The notes beneath the pieces are model-generated. The model made no database searches. It was given only the letters and a program-made list of their open reading frames with translations, and was not told the origin of the DNA. Shown piece by piece: positions 4,386 to 12,577 of a stretch of DNA of 14,311 nt (positions are counted from its first letter, which is position 1; every line of letters begins with the position of its first letter). The position numbers and the translations under genes are program-made. The stretch is from Actinomycetes bacterium (GTDB lineage Bacteria; Actinomycetota; Acidimicrobiia; Acidimicrobiales; Bog-793): positions 1 to 14,311 of the forward strand of contig JAJYGM010000231.1 of the NCBI GenBank assembly GCA_021785095.1. The letters are read 5' to 3'.

Positions 4386-7085
4386 ATGTCGGCACCGAGA
4401 GAAGGCGGAACGACCCGGCCGGCGGCGGCTGCGACGCGCCCGGCGCGCGTTCCCGACAAGCCGAGCGTCGACGGGCTCGAGGTCAAGTGGGGAGAGGCGT
4501 GGGAGGCCGCGGGGACCTACCGCTTCGACCCCGGCGCCCCCGCCGACCGCGTCTTCGCCATCGACACCCCGCCTCCCACGGTGTCGGGTTCTTTGCACAT
4601 CGGGCACGCGATGTCCTACACCCAGACCGACGTGACCGCGCGCTTCCAGCGCATGCGCGGCAAGGTCGTGCTCTACCCGATGGGGTGGGACGACAACGGG
4701 CTCCCCACCGAGCGGCGCGTGCAGAATTACTTCGGGGTCCGCTGCGACCCGGACCTTCCCTACGACCCCGGGTTCGAGCCACCGCCGCAGCCGGGCGGTG
4801 AGCTCGTCTCGGTCTCCCGCCCGAACTTCGTGGAGCTTTGCCACAGGCTCACGGCGGAGGACGAGCGCGTCTTCGAGCACCTCTGGCGGGCGCTCGGGCT
4901 CTCGGTGGACTGGACTCGGACCTACACCACGATCGGGGATCGCGCGCGCAGGATGTCGCAGAGGGCCTTCCTCAGGATGCTCGCGAGGGACGAGGTGTAC
5001 CAGCACGACGCCCCCACCCTTTGGGACGTCGACTTCCGCACGGCCGTCTCCCAGGCGGAGCTCGAGGACCGAGAGCGCCCGGGCGCCTACCACCGGATCC
5101 GCTTCGGGCTGAGCTCAGCGGACCAGCCGCATCCCGACCTTGCCTACGTCGAGGTCGAGACGACGCGCCCCGAGCTCCTCCCCGCCTGCGTCGCGCTCGT
5201 CGCGCATCCCGACGACGCCAGGTACCGGCCGCTCTTCGGGCGCAGCGCGCGCACCCCGCTCTTCGGTGTGCGCGTGCCGATCGCGGCCCACCCGCTCGCC
5301 GACCCCGAGAAAGGAACGGGGATCGCGATGATCTGCACCTTCGGCGATACGACCGACGTGGTGTGGTGGCGCGAGCTCGGGCTCCCGACGCGCACGGTCG
5401 TCGGGCGCGACGGCCGTTTCGAGCCCGTCGCCTGGGGAGCCCCGGGGTGGGAGTCGGACGACCTCGACGCTGCGCTCGGTGCGTACGGTGAGCTGGCGGG
5501 CCGGACGGCCCGCCAGGCGCAGGAGCGCATCGTCGAGCTGCTCGCCCGCTCAGGCGACCTCGTCGGCGACCCGCGCCCGATCGTGCACCCGGTCAAGTTC
5601 TACGAGAAAGGCGAGCACCCGCTCGAGATCGTCTCGTCGCGTCAGTGGTTCGTACGGACGTTGGCGCTCCGGGAGCGGCTGGCCGGGCGTGGCGACGAGC
5701 TCAGGTGGCACCCGGCGTTCATGGCCCATCGCTACCGCGCTTGGGTCGAAGGGCTGAACAGCGACTGGAACATCAGCCGCCAACGCTTCTTCGGCGTGCC
5801 GTTCCCGGTCTGGTACTCGGTCGACGGCGACGGTGCCGTCCGCTACGACCAGCGTCTCGTCCCCACAGAGGGCCGGCTTCCGGTCGACCCCTCGACGGAG
5901 GCGCCAGACGGCTACGAGCCCCACCAGCGCGGGCAGCCGGGCGGCTTCGTCGGCGACCCCGACGTCATGGACACGTGGGCGACGTCCTCGCTCACGCCGT
6001 TCATCGTCGCCGGCTGGGAGGAGGACCCCGACCTGTTCGAACGGGTCTTCCCCATGGACCTGCGCCCGCAGGCCCACGACATCATCCGGACCTGGCTCTT
6101 CTCCACCGTCGTCCGCTCCGAGCTCGAGGTCGGCAAGCTGCCATGGTCGGACGCGGCGATCTCGGGCTTCGTGGTCGACCCCGACCGGAAGAAGATGTCG
6201 AAGTCCAAGGGCAACGCGACCACGCCGCTGCCGTACCTCGAACGCCACGGCGCGGACGCGGTCCGCTACTGGGCGGCCAGCGGAAGGCTCGGCACGGACA
6301 CCGCCCTCGACGAGGGCCAGATGAGGGTCGGGCGCCGGCTCGCCATCAAGATCCTGAACGCGTCGAAGTTCGTCCTGGGCCGAGCGGACGCGCCTGGCAC
6401 ACAGGCCGGGGGGAAGGCCGCCTGGCCGGACGGAGAGCCGATCGAGCCGATCGACCGGGACCTCCTGCGGCGGCTCGGCGGCGTCGTCGAAGAGGCGACC
6501 TCCGCGCTCGACGGCTACGAGCACACGAAGGCGCTCGAGGTGACGGAGGCCTTCTTCTGGTCCTTCTGCGACGACTACATCGAGCTCGTGAAGATCCGTT
6601 CCGACGGCGATCCCGGCGATCCCGCCGCAGGATCGGCGCGGGCGACGCTCTCCCTCGCCCTCTCCGTCCAGCTGCGCCTGTTCGCGCCGTTCCTGCCCTA
6701 CGTCGCAGAGGAGGTCTGGAGCTGGTGGAATGACGGCTCGATCCACCGCGCCAACTGGCCGACCGGTACCGAGCTCGCCGCGCTGGTCGGTGGCGACGAG
6801 CTCGGCACGGGCGTGCGATGGGGCGAGGCACCGGTGCTCGACACGACCTCCGAGGTGCTCGCCGCGGTCCGCAAGGAGAAGACCGTGAGCAAACGCTCGA
6901 TGCGGGCCCGGGTGGCCAGGGTGACGGTCGTCGACCGTGCGGAGCGGCTCGACCATCTCCGGGCAGCCCGGCGCGACCTCCTCGACGCCGGCGTGATCGA
7001 CCCCGGAGGGCTCGTCTTCGTGGACGGCGCGCCTCCGTCGGTCTCGGTTCTCCTCGACGGCGGCACTCGAGGAGACGATCCGTGA
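4386..7085 (+). CDS. valS: Valine--tRNA ligase
   Basis: This 899-residue class I synthetase charges tRNA-Val and edits mischarged threonine. HIGH is at 71-74 in 'PPPTVSGSLHIGHAM', followed by 'MGWDDNGLPTERRVQNYFG'. The editing (CP1) domain follows, with 'VETTRPELLPACVALVAHPDD' near 258-278 and 'EKGTGIAMICTFGD'. KMSKS is at 603-607 in 'DRKKMSKSKGNATTP', then the anticodon-binding helical domain. 'WDDNGLPTE' belongs to the archaeal/rickettsial-like ValRS subclass; the E. coli type has a 'DHAGIATQ' version there. The C-terminus ends in a short segment without an obvious long coiled-coil arm. The first 25 residues are alanine/arginine-rich, so a slightly later start cannot be excluded. The assignment to ValRS is firm; the subclass is from memory. 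Confidence 0.94.
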   Translation: MSAPREGGTTRPAAAATRPARVPDKPSVDGLEVKWGEAWEAAGTYRFDPGAPADRVFAIDTPPPTVSGSLHIGHAMSYTQTDVTARFQRMRGKVVLYPMGWDDNGLPTERRVQNYFGVRCDPDLPYDPGFEPPPQPGGELVSVSRPNFVELCHRLTAEDERVFEHLWRALGLSVDWTRTYTTIGDRARRMSQRAFLRMLARDEVYQHDAPTLWDVDFRTAVSQAELEDRERPGAYHRIRFGLSSADQPHPDLAYVEVETTRPELLPACVALVAHPDDARYRPLFGRSARTPLFGVRVPIAAHPLADPEKGTGIAMICTFGDTTDVVWWRELGLPTRTVVGRDGRFEPVAWGAPGWESDDLDAALGAYGELAGRTARQAQERIVELLARSGDLVGDPRPIVHPVKFYEKGEHPLEIVSSRQWFVRTLALRERLAGRGDELRWHPAFMAHRYRAWVEGLNSDWNISRQRFFGVPFPVWYSVDGDGAVRYDQRLVPTEGRLPVDPSTEAPDGYEPHQRGQPGGFVGDPDVMDTWATSSLTPFIVAGWEEDPDLFERVFPMDLRPQAHDIIRTWLFSTVVRSELEVGKLPWSDAAISGFVVDPDRKKMSKSKGNATTPLPYLERHGADAVRYWAASGRLGTDTALDEGQMRVGRRLAIKILNASKFVLGRADAPGTQAGGKAAWPDGEPIEPIDRDLLRRLGGVVEEATSALDGYEHTKALEVTEAFFWSFCDDYIELVKIRSDGDPGDPAAGSARATLSLALSVQLRLFAPFLPYVAEEVWSWWNDGSIHRANWPTGTELAALVGGDELGTGVRWGEAPVLDTTSEVLAAVRKEKTVSKRSMRARVARVTVVDRAERLDHLRAARRDLLDAGVIDPGGLVFVDGAPPSVSVLLDGGTRGDDP

Positions 7086-7160
7086 CGCCCCGGACGAAGA
7101 GCGACAGGCAGCGGCGGCCGTCGGAGTGACGATCGAAGATGAACGGGGTGGCCCGGACCG

Positions 7161-7190
7161 AGGTTACGCCGGGTCCCGTCCCGGCGTAAC
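7161..7190 (+). terminator. 12-bp perfect hairpin after valS
   Basis: GGTTACGCCGGG (7161-7172) pairs perfectly with CCCGGCGTAACC (7179-7190) around a 6-base loop, 76 bp beyond the valS stop. It is the strongest hairpin I see in the window and lies just before the next promoter. No T run follows, so it would be a U-less terminator of the kind common in actinobacteria, or an operator. Confidence 0.6.
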
Positions 7191-7204
7191 CTCCGCGCAT
7201 GAGC

Positions 7205-7230
7205 GTGTAGGGCTCGGCTGGTCGGGGTAT
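7205..7230 (+). promoter_or_regulatory. Candidate SigB/SigF-type promoter of the sigma-factor operon
   Basis: GTGT (7205-7208) and GGGTAT (7225-7230) are 16 bases apart, fitting the actinobacterial stress-sigma pattern GNNT-N14-16-GGGTAY. It precedes an operon that itself encodes a SigB/SigF-family factor, where autoregulation is usual. It predicts a leader of nearly 200 nt containing the 15-bp repeat. The -35 pattern is loose, so the GGGTAT carries most of the weight. Confidence 0.5.
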
Positions 7231-7325
7231 GCCTCGAAGGTGGGCAATCGAGGTTGCACCGTCGCCGCGATCCCACCACTGCCGCGGGCAGGTCCGAGAG
7301 GGGTGCCCCGGCGTGACCGGCTCGA

Positions 7326-7412
7326 GGCGGCCGAGGGGGAGGCGGCCGAGGGGGAGGCGGCCGAGGGGGAGGCGGCCGAGGGGGCGGCGGCCGAGGGGGA
7401 GGCGGCTCGAGG
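7326..7412 (+). repeat. 15-bp tandem repeat in the leader of the STAS gene
   Basis: The unit GGCGGCCGAGGGGGA is repeated head to tail: 7326-7340, 7341-7355, 7356-7370, 7371-7385 (last A is C), 7386-7400, then a partial diverged copy to 7412. It ends next to the GGAAAGGAA ribosome-site region and 18 bp before the ATG at 7430. Rather than protein coding, it looks like a leader element. The 344-bp gap (7086-7429) that holds it also contains the hairpin and the promoter, and otherwise nothing I can support. Confidence 0.8.
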
Positions 7413-7429
7413 AAAGGAACCGTGACCGA

Positions 7430-7777
7430 ATGGACCAGAACTTCTCGATCGAGACCACGGAGATCGACGGGATCCCGGTGGTCACGGTGTCCGGAGAGAT
7501 CGACGTAGCAACGGCGCCGCCGTTGCGCGACCGGCTCCAGTCACTCTCCTCGTCCGGCAAGCCCACCTTGGTGGTGGACCTGCTCGGAGTGACGTTCCTC
7601 GACTCCACCGCACTCGGCGTGCTGGTGGGCGCGCTCAAGCGCTGCCGCGAGTCCGGAGGCGACCTCCCCCTCGTGATCGGCGAGCCGCGCATCCTGAAGG
7701 TGTTCGAGATCACCGGCCTGACCGGAGTCTTTCCGATCTTCGACAGCGTCGGGGAAGCGGCGAGGAGTGTCAAGTGA
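7430..7777 (+). CDS. Anti-anti-sigma factor (STAS domain, RsbV/SpoIIAA-like)
   Basis: This 115-residue protein is one STAS domain. In partner switching the unphosphorylated form binds an RsbW-type anti-sigma protein and releases the sigma factor; phosphorylation of a conserved serine stops this. The family pattern is clear: 'VVTVSGEIDVATAPPLRDRL' near 17-36 and 'LLGVTFLDSTALGVLVGALK' at 51-70, where S59 in 'LDST' is the phosphoacceptor. The ATG at 7430 is chosen because family homology begins there, with GGAAAGGAA just upstream; the longer upstream reading runs through the 15-bp repeat and is unlikely. Its stop overlaps the GTG of the next gene (GTGA), and the sigma gene follows, so the three genes form one unit. 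Confidence 0.9.
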   Translation: MDQNFSIETTEIDGIPVVTVSGEIDVATAPPLRDRLQSLSSSGKPTLVVDLLGVTFLDSTALGVLVGALKRCRESGGDLPLVIGEPRILKVFEITGLTGVFPIFDSVGEAARSVK

Positions 7778-8211
7778 GAAGGATGAAGAGCGTGGCGGGG
7801 ACCACCTCGGTCGACCTGTCGATCCCTGTCCGAGCAGACCTCGTGGTGCTGGCACGCCTCGCTGCGGCAACCCTGGCGAGCCGCGTCGGCTTCGGCGTCG
7901 AGGACATCGAGGATCTGCGCCTCGCGGTCGAGGAGCTGTGCCTCTCTGTTGTGGGCTCTGGCGACGACGACGGGCGTCTCCACCTGAACTACGAGTGCGA
8001 GGGTGACGCCATCACCGTCACGTGCCGGTACGAAGCCGACCGAGCCCCATCCGGCGCACGGCTGGGCGCATCTGACGATTTGTCGCTGCGGATCCTCGAC
8101 GCGCTGGTCGACGACCACGGGCACGAGCTTCGTGACCACCGTCCGAGCGCCTGGCTCTCCAAGCGACGTTCTGACGCTCCGCGACTCCGGCGTGACGCCG
8201 GTGCTTCGTGA
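7774..8211 (+). CDS. RsbW-like anti-sigma regulatory protein, degenerate ATPase domain
   Basis: This 145-residue protein lies between an anti-anti-sigma factor and a sigma factor, where RsbW/SpoIIAB anti-sigma kinases are encoded. 'DLSIPVRADLVVLARLAAATLA' (14-35) and 'VEDIEDLRLAVEELC' (42-56) match the first strand and second helix of the HATPase-like fold. The key residues are poor: the N-box Asn is Ser (S58 in 'EELCLS'), and no DxGxG or GxGL glycine box is seen where 'EADRAPSGARLGASDDLS' (87-104) lies. It may bind its partners without ATP, or be an inactive adaptor; similar proteins may be common in actinobacteria. GTG 7774 overlaps the previous stop by four bases and is preferred; ATG 7783 is an alternative. 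Confidence 0.7.
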   Translation: MRRMKSVAGTTSVDLSIPVRADLVVLARLAAATLASRVGFGVEDIEDLRLAVEELCLSVVGSGDDDGRLHLNYECEGDAITVTCRYEADRAPSGARLGASDDLSLRILDALVDDHGHELRDHRPSAWLSKRRSDAPRLRRDAGAS

Positions 8212-9079
8212 CGAGGGCGTGACCGCCGACGAGGCTCGCTCGCAAGGCGAGGACACGAGGGCGCTGTTCTTCGAGCTGGCCGCCAACCGGGAGCCTGCGC
8301 TGCGAGACCGGCTCGTGACCGCGCACCTCGGGCTGGCCCACCACCTGGCCAGGCGTTACGCAAACCGCGGCGAGCCCTACGAGGACCTGGTCCAGGTGGC
8401 GTCGCTCGCCATCGTGAAGTCGGTCGATCGCTTCGAGCCCGAGCGGGGCGTCGAGTTCACGACGTTCGCGACGCGCACGGTGATCGGCGAGCTGAAACGC
8501 CACTTCCGCGACAAAGGTTGGGCGGTACGTGCGCCGAGGCGCGTGCAGGAGCTCTACCTCGAGATCGGCAAAGTCACCGAGACGCTGTCGCAGGAGCTCG
8601 GCCGCTCGCCGATGGTGAGCGAGCTCGCGTCGGCGACGGGGACGACCGAGGAAGCGGTGCTCGAAGCGCTCGAGGCAGGGCAGGGCTACCGGACGGCGTC
8701 GATCGACGCGACCGATCGCAACGAGGAGGTGCTCGCTTCCCGGATGGGAGAAGACGACACCTCGTTGGGAACGGTCGAAGACCGTGAGCTGCTCGCGCCG
8801 GCGATCGCGACGCTCGCACCTCGCGAGCAGCTGATCCTCCAGCTTCGGTTCGCCCACGGGCTCACCCAGTCCGAGATCGCCGCGCGGGTGGGGATCAGCC
8901 AGATGCACGTCTCGAGGCTCCTGGCGGCCAGCCTCGAGCGGCTGCGCGAGACCGTGGCCGGGGCCGGGGCCGGGGCCGGGGCCGGGACCGGGAAAGCCCG
9001 CGGGCCCGATGGGCTCGACGCGACAACTTCCACACAGCCCGGGGAAGACGGCGGGCGAGAGGGGCGGGACGCCTCGTGA
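8192..9079 (+). CDS. RNA polymerase sigma factor, SigB/SigF/SigG family
   Basis: This sigma-70 group 3 factor directs RNA polymerase to stress or developmental promoters. Region 2 runs from about 38 ('LRDRLVTAHLGLAHHLARR') through 'EDLVQVASLAIVKSVDRF' and 'GVEFTTFATRTVIGELKRHF'. Region 3 includes 'LSQELGRSPMVSELA', and region 4 the helix-turn-helix 'LTQSEIAARVGISQMHVSRL' (about 224-243). The start is uncertain. The frame is open from 8003, but that part overlaps the upstream gene and does not resemble a sigma factor. I prefer GTG 8192 (295 residues); GTG 8201 and 8219 are alternatives, and no clear ribosome site decides. After region 4, a roughly 40-residue low-complexity tail begins with an Ala-Gly repeat encoded by GGGGCC units. 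Confidence 0.9.
   Translation: MTPVLRDEGVTADEARSQGEDTRALFFELAANREPALRDRLVTAHLGLAHHLARRYANRGEPYEDLVQVASLAIVKSVDRFEPERGVEFTTFATRTVIGELKRHFRDKGWAVRAPRRVQELYLEIGKVTETLSQELGRSPMVSELASATGTTEEAVLEALEAGQGYRTASIDATDRNEEVLASRMGEDDTSLGTVEDRELLAPAIATLAPREQLILQLRFAHGLTQSEIAARVGISQMHVSRLLAASLERLRETVAGAGAGAGAGTGKARGPDGLDATTSTQPGEDGGREGRDAS
8956..8991 (+). repeat. Hexanucleotide GGCCGG tandem repeat in the sigma-factor gene
   Basis: Five exact GGCCGG units (8956-8985) and a sixth with one change (GACCGG) encode an Ala-Gly repeat at the C-terminus of the sigma factor. The G-runs have lengths suited to G-quadruplex formation on the sense strand. The unit keeps the reading frame, so copy number could vary without breaking the protein. 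Confidence 0.75.
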
Positions 9080-9137
9080 CACCGCCGGCCACCGGGCTCG
9101 TCACCGACGCCAAGTGGTCCGCCTCCCCGCCCACCAG

Positions 9138-9143
9138 TAGCGT
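9138..9143 (+). promoter_or_regulatory. Possible -10 of pgi
   Basis: TAGCGT fits TANNNT and lies nine bases before the pgi ATG at 9153. No convincing -35 lies 17-18 bp upstream. With the 73-bp gap from the sigma gene, separate transcription of pgi is plausible but unproven. Confidence 0.3.
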
Positions 9144-9152
9144 CGGCGCTCG

Positions 9153-10799
9153 ATGGCCGAGACCACGCCCCCACGTCCAGCGCTGCACGGGCGACCCGCC
9201 TTCCGTGCCCTCGAGCGCCATCACGCAGAGATCGCAGGCACCCACCTGCGCGAGCTGTTCGCCGACGATCCCGGCCGTGCCGATCGACTGAGCATCGAGG
9301 CCGCCGGGCTCTACCTCGACTACTCGAAGAACCGGATCACCGACGAGACTCTCGGCCTGCTCGTCCAGCTCGCCCGCGAGTCGGGGCTGGAAGCTCGCCG
9401 TGACGAGATGTACGCAGGCGCGCACGTGAACGTCTCGGAAGACCGTGCTGCGCTGCACGTGGCCCTGCGCATGCCGAAGGGCACGTCGCTGGTCGTCGAC
9501 GGAACCGACGTCGTGGCCGAGGTGCACAAGGTCCTGGACAGGATGGAGGTCTTCTGCAATCGGGTGCGCTCCGGAGAGTGGACCGGCCATACCGGGCGTC
9601 GGATCCGCAACGTCGTCAACATCGGGATCGGTGGATCGGACCTGGGCCCGGTCATGGCGTACGAAGCGCTGCGTTGGTACTCGCAGCGGAACATGTCCTT
9701 CCGCTTCGTCTCGAACATCGACTCGACCGACCTCGTCGAGGCGACGCGCGACCTCCTTCCCGAAGAGACGCTCTTCGTCGTGTCGTCGAAGACCTTCGCG
9801 ACGCTCGAGACGATCGAGAACGCCACCTCCGCGCGCGAGTGGATCGTGGGCTCGCTGGGCGAGGGCGCAGTCGCGAAGCACTTCGTGGCCGTCTCGACGA
9901 ACGCCGACCGGGTGACTGCGTTCGGCATCGACACGCAGTGCATGTTCGGGTTCTGGGACTGGGTCGGGGGCCGGTACTCGATGGACTCGGCCATCGGCCT
10001 GTCGACGATGCTCGCGATCGGCCCTGACAATTTCCGAGAGATGCTCGCCGGTTTCCACGAGATGGACCAGCACTTCCGTTCGGCGCCGCTGGAGCGCAAC
10101 ATGCCGGTCGTCATGGGGCTGTTGTCCTTCTGGTACAGCGAGCTCTTCGGCGCGCAATCGGTGGGGGTGATGCCCTACAGCCAGTACCTGAAGCGCTTCC
10201 CCGCGTACCTCCAGCAGCTCACGATGGAATCGAATGGAAAGCGGGTGACGCTAGGCGGCGCGCCGGTCGACTACGACACCGGTCCCGTGTACTGGGGCGA
10301 GCCGGGGACCAACGGGCAGCACAGCTTCTACCAGCTCCTGCATCAGGGGACCCGGCTGGTGCCCGTCGACCTCATCGGGTTCGGCAAGAACCTGAACCCG
10401 CTGCGCGAGCACCACGATCTCCTCATGTCCAACGTGTTCGCGCAGGCGCAGGCGCTTGCCTTCGGCCGGACCGAGGCGGAGGTCCTCGCCGAAGGTGCCG
10501 AGGCGAGAGTCCTCCCGCACAGGGTGATGCCGGGAAACCGTCCCACCAACGTGCTGCTCGCGGAGTCGCTCACGCCGCGCACCCTGGGCGTCCTCGTCGC
10601 CCTCTACGAGCACGACGTCTTCGTCCAAGGGGCGCTGTGGGACGTCGACTCCTTCGACCAATGGGGTGTGGAGCTCGGCAAGCAGCTGGCGAAGGCGATC
10701 GTCCCCGAGCTCGAGAGCAGCTCGGAGCCGGCCCTCGCCCACGACTCGTCGACCAACGCGCTGATCCGTCGCTACCGCGCGTTCAAGCGGCAGGGCTGA
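9153..10799 (+). CDS. pgi: Glucose-6-phosphate isomerase
   Basis: This 548-residue cytoplasmic enzyme interconverts glucose-6-phosphate and fructose-6-phosphate. The SIS folds contain '[20 protein letters not shown]' near 151-170 and '[17 protein letters not shown]'. The family signature '[15 protein letters not shown]' begins about 267, and the active-site segment '[19 protein letters not shown]' has Glu at 383. The His pair at 420-421 ('REHHDLL') and the C-terminal '[12 protein letters not shown]' with K510 complete the catalytic set. Length matches the usual 545-560 residues, with no sign of decay. ATG 9153 starts the family N-terminus. It is followed by gnd and pgl on the same strand, so product and substrate connect glycolysis with the pentose phosphate pathway. 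Confidence 0.97.
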   Translation: MAETTPPRPALHGRPAFRALERHHAEIAGTHLRELFADDPGRADRLSIEAAGLYLDYSKNRITDETLGLLVQLARESGLEARRDEMYAGAHVNVSEDRAALHVALRMPKGTSLVVDGTDVVAEVHKVLDRMEVFCNRVRSGEWTGHTGRRIRNVVNIGIGGSDLGPVMAYEALRWYSQRNMSFRFVSNIDSTDLVEATRDLLPEETLFVVSSKTFATLETIENATSAREWIVGSLGEGAVAKHFVAVSTNADRVTAFGIDTQCMFGFWDWVGGRYSMDSAIGLSTMLAIGPDNFREMLAGFHEMDQHFRSAPLERNMPVVMGLLSFWYSELFGAQSVGVMPYSQYLKRFPAYLQQLTMESNGKRVTLGGAPVDYDTGPVYWGEPGTNGQHSFYQLLHQGTRLVPVDLIGFGKNLNPLREHHDLLMSNVFAQAQALAFGRTEAEVLAEGAEARVLPHRVMPGNRPTNVLLAESLTPRTLGVLVALYEHDVFVQGALWDVDSFDQWGVELGKQLAKAIVPELESSSEPALAHDSSTNALIRRYRAFKRQG

Positions 10800-10816
10800 C
10801 GCCGGGCGGACGTGCC

Positions 10817-10842
10817 CCGCGCCGAACCCGCCGGGGGCGCGG
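10817..10842 (+). terminator. Hairpin between pgi and gnd
   Basis: CCGCGCC (10817-10823) pairs with GGCGCGG (10836-10842) across a 12-base loop, 18 bp after the pgi stop. There is no T run. It could be a weak terminator or a processing hairpin between pgi and the gnd promoter. Confidence 0.35.
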
Positions 10843-10846
10843 AGCC

Positions 10847-10852
10847 TAGGGT
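10847..10852 (+). promoter_or_regulatory. Possible -10 of gnd, near-leaderless
   Basis: TAGGGT (TANNNT) lies five bases before the gnd ATG at 10858, which would place transcription start at or next to the start codon. The GGGG between them is too close to serve as a normal ribosome site. No clear -35 is seen. Confidence 0.4.
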
Positions 10853-10857
10853 GGGGC

Positions 10858-11892
<1,035 letters not shown>

Positions 11893-11899
11893 ACGCCCG

Positions 11900-12577
11900 G
11901 TGCACCACGACCTCACCGTCCTCGACGACCCCGAATCGCTCTCGGAGGTGGCCGCGCGCTACGTCGCCGGTCACGCGCGCGCGGCGGTCGCGGGCGGCGA
12001 CACCTTCCATCTCGCCGTGAGCGGGGGGAGCTCGCCCTGGCAGATGTTCCGCGTGCTCACCACGCTGGACATGCCCTGGGAGCGCTGCGCCATCTGGCAG
12101 GTGGACGAGCGCGTCGCGCCCGATGGCGACCCCGATCGGAACCTCGCGCATCTGCGAGAGGCCCTGGGCGACGAGGTCGAGCGCGTGCGGTTGCACCCGA
12201 TGCCCGTCGAGGACCCGGATCTCGGCGTTGCGGCCGCCCGCTACGGTGCCGCCTTGCCCCGGCGGTTCCATCTCGTGCACCTGGGGATCGGCCCCGACGG
12301 CCACACGGCCTCCCTCGTGCCGGGCGATCCGGTGCTCGACGTTCGGGACCGGCCGGTAGCGGTGACCTCCTCCAGCTACCAGGGCAGACGCCGGATGACG
12401 CTCACCTACCCGGGCATCGAGCGGGCACGGCAGCTCCTGTGGCTGGTCGCTGGCGAGGACAAGCGCGCACCGCTCGAGCGACTCCTCGCGGCCGACCCCT
12501 CGATCCCGGCTGGTCGCGTCGAGGCCGGAGCCTCCCTCGTCATGGCCGACCGGGCGGCGGCACCGGCCGGCCGCTGA
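11900..12577 (+). CDS. pgl: 6-phosphogluconolactonase
   Basis: This 225-residue protein hydrolyses 6-phosphogluconolactone to 6-phosphogluconate, the step just before Gnd. The family hallmarks are 'AVSGGSSPWQMF' near 39-50 (phosphate-binding loop), 'WQVDERVAPDGDPDRN' at 66-81 and 'HLGIGPDGHTASLVPGD' at 126-142 with the catalytic His-containing segment. 'GRRRMTLTYP' follows. Length matches DevB/SOL-type lactonases (about 225-260). The start is a GTG at 11900, seven bases after the gnd stop, with a weak upstream site; the next in-frame ATG would cut the conserved N-terminus. The last 38 bp overlap the convergent rpiA gene. No glucose-6-phosphate dehydrogenase gene is adjacent. Confidence 0.92.
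   Translation: MHHDLTVLDDPESLSEVAARYVAGHARAAVAGGDTFHLAVSGGSSPWQMFRVLTTLDMPWERCAIWQVDERVAPDGDPDRNLAHLREALGDEVERVRLHPMPVEDPDLGVAAARYGAALPRRFHLVHLGIGPDGHTASLVPGDPVLDVRDRPVAVTSSSYQGRRRMTLTYPGIERARQLLWLVAGEDKRAPLERLLAADPSIPAGRVEAGASLVMADRAAAPAGR

Noticed and set aside
5550..6956. 468-codon minus-strand frame inside valS
   Set aside because: Antisense to the catalytic and anticodon domains of valS; composition is typical of a shadow frame.
7326..7412. CRISPR array
   Set aside because: The 15-bp units are directly adjacent with no spacers, and no cas gene is present. The same holds for the 14-bp repeat at 2905-2970.
7126..7425. 99-codon plus-strand frame reading the 15-bp repeat as a pentapeptide (AAEGE)
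   Set aside because: It runs through the perfect hairpin and the candidate promoter, ends 5 bp before the STAS start, and has no known fold. A translated leader peptide cannot be excluded, but nothing supports it.
8003..8191. Upstream extension of the sigma-factor frame
   Set aside because: It overlaps the RsbW-like gene in another frame and has no resemblance to sigma factors; the conserved part starts well downstream.
6346..8286. 646-codon minus-strand frame spanning valS, the intergenic repeat and two regulator genes
   Set aside because: It crosses a hairpin, a tandem repeat and three genes on the other strand, and its amino-acid content changes at each boundary. No domain is visible.
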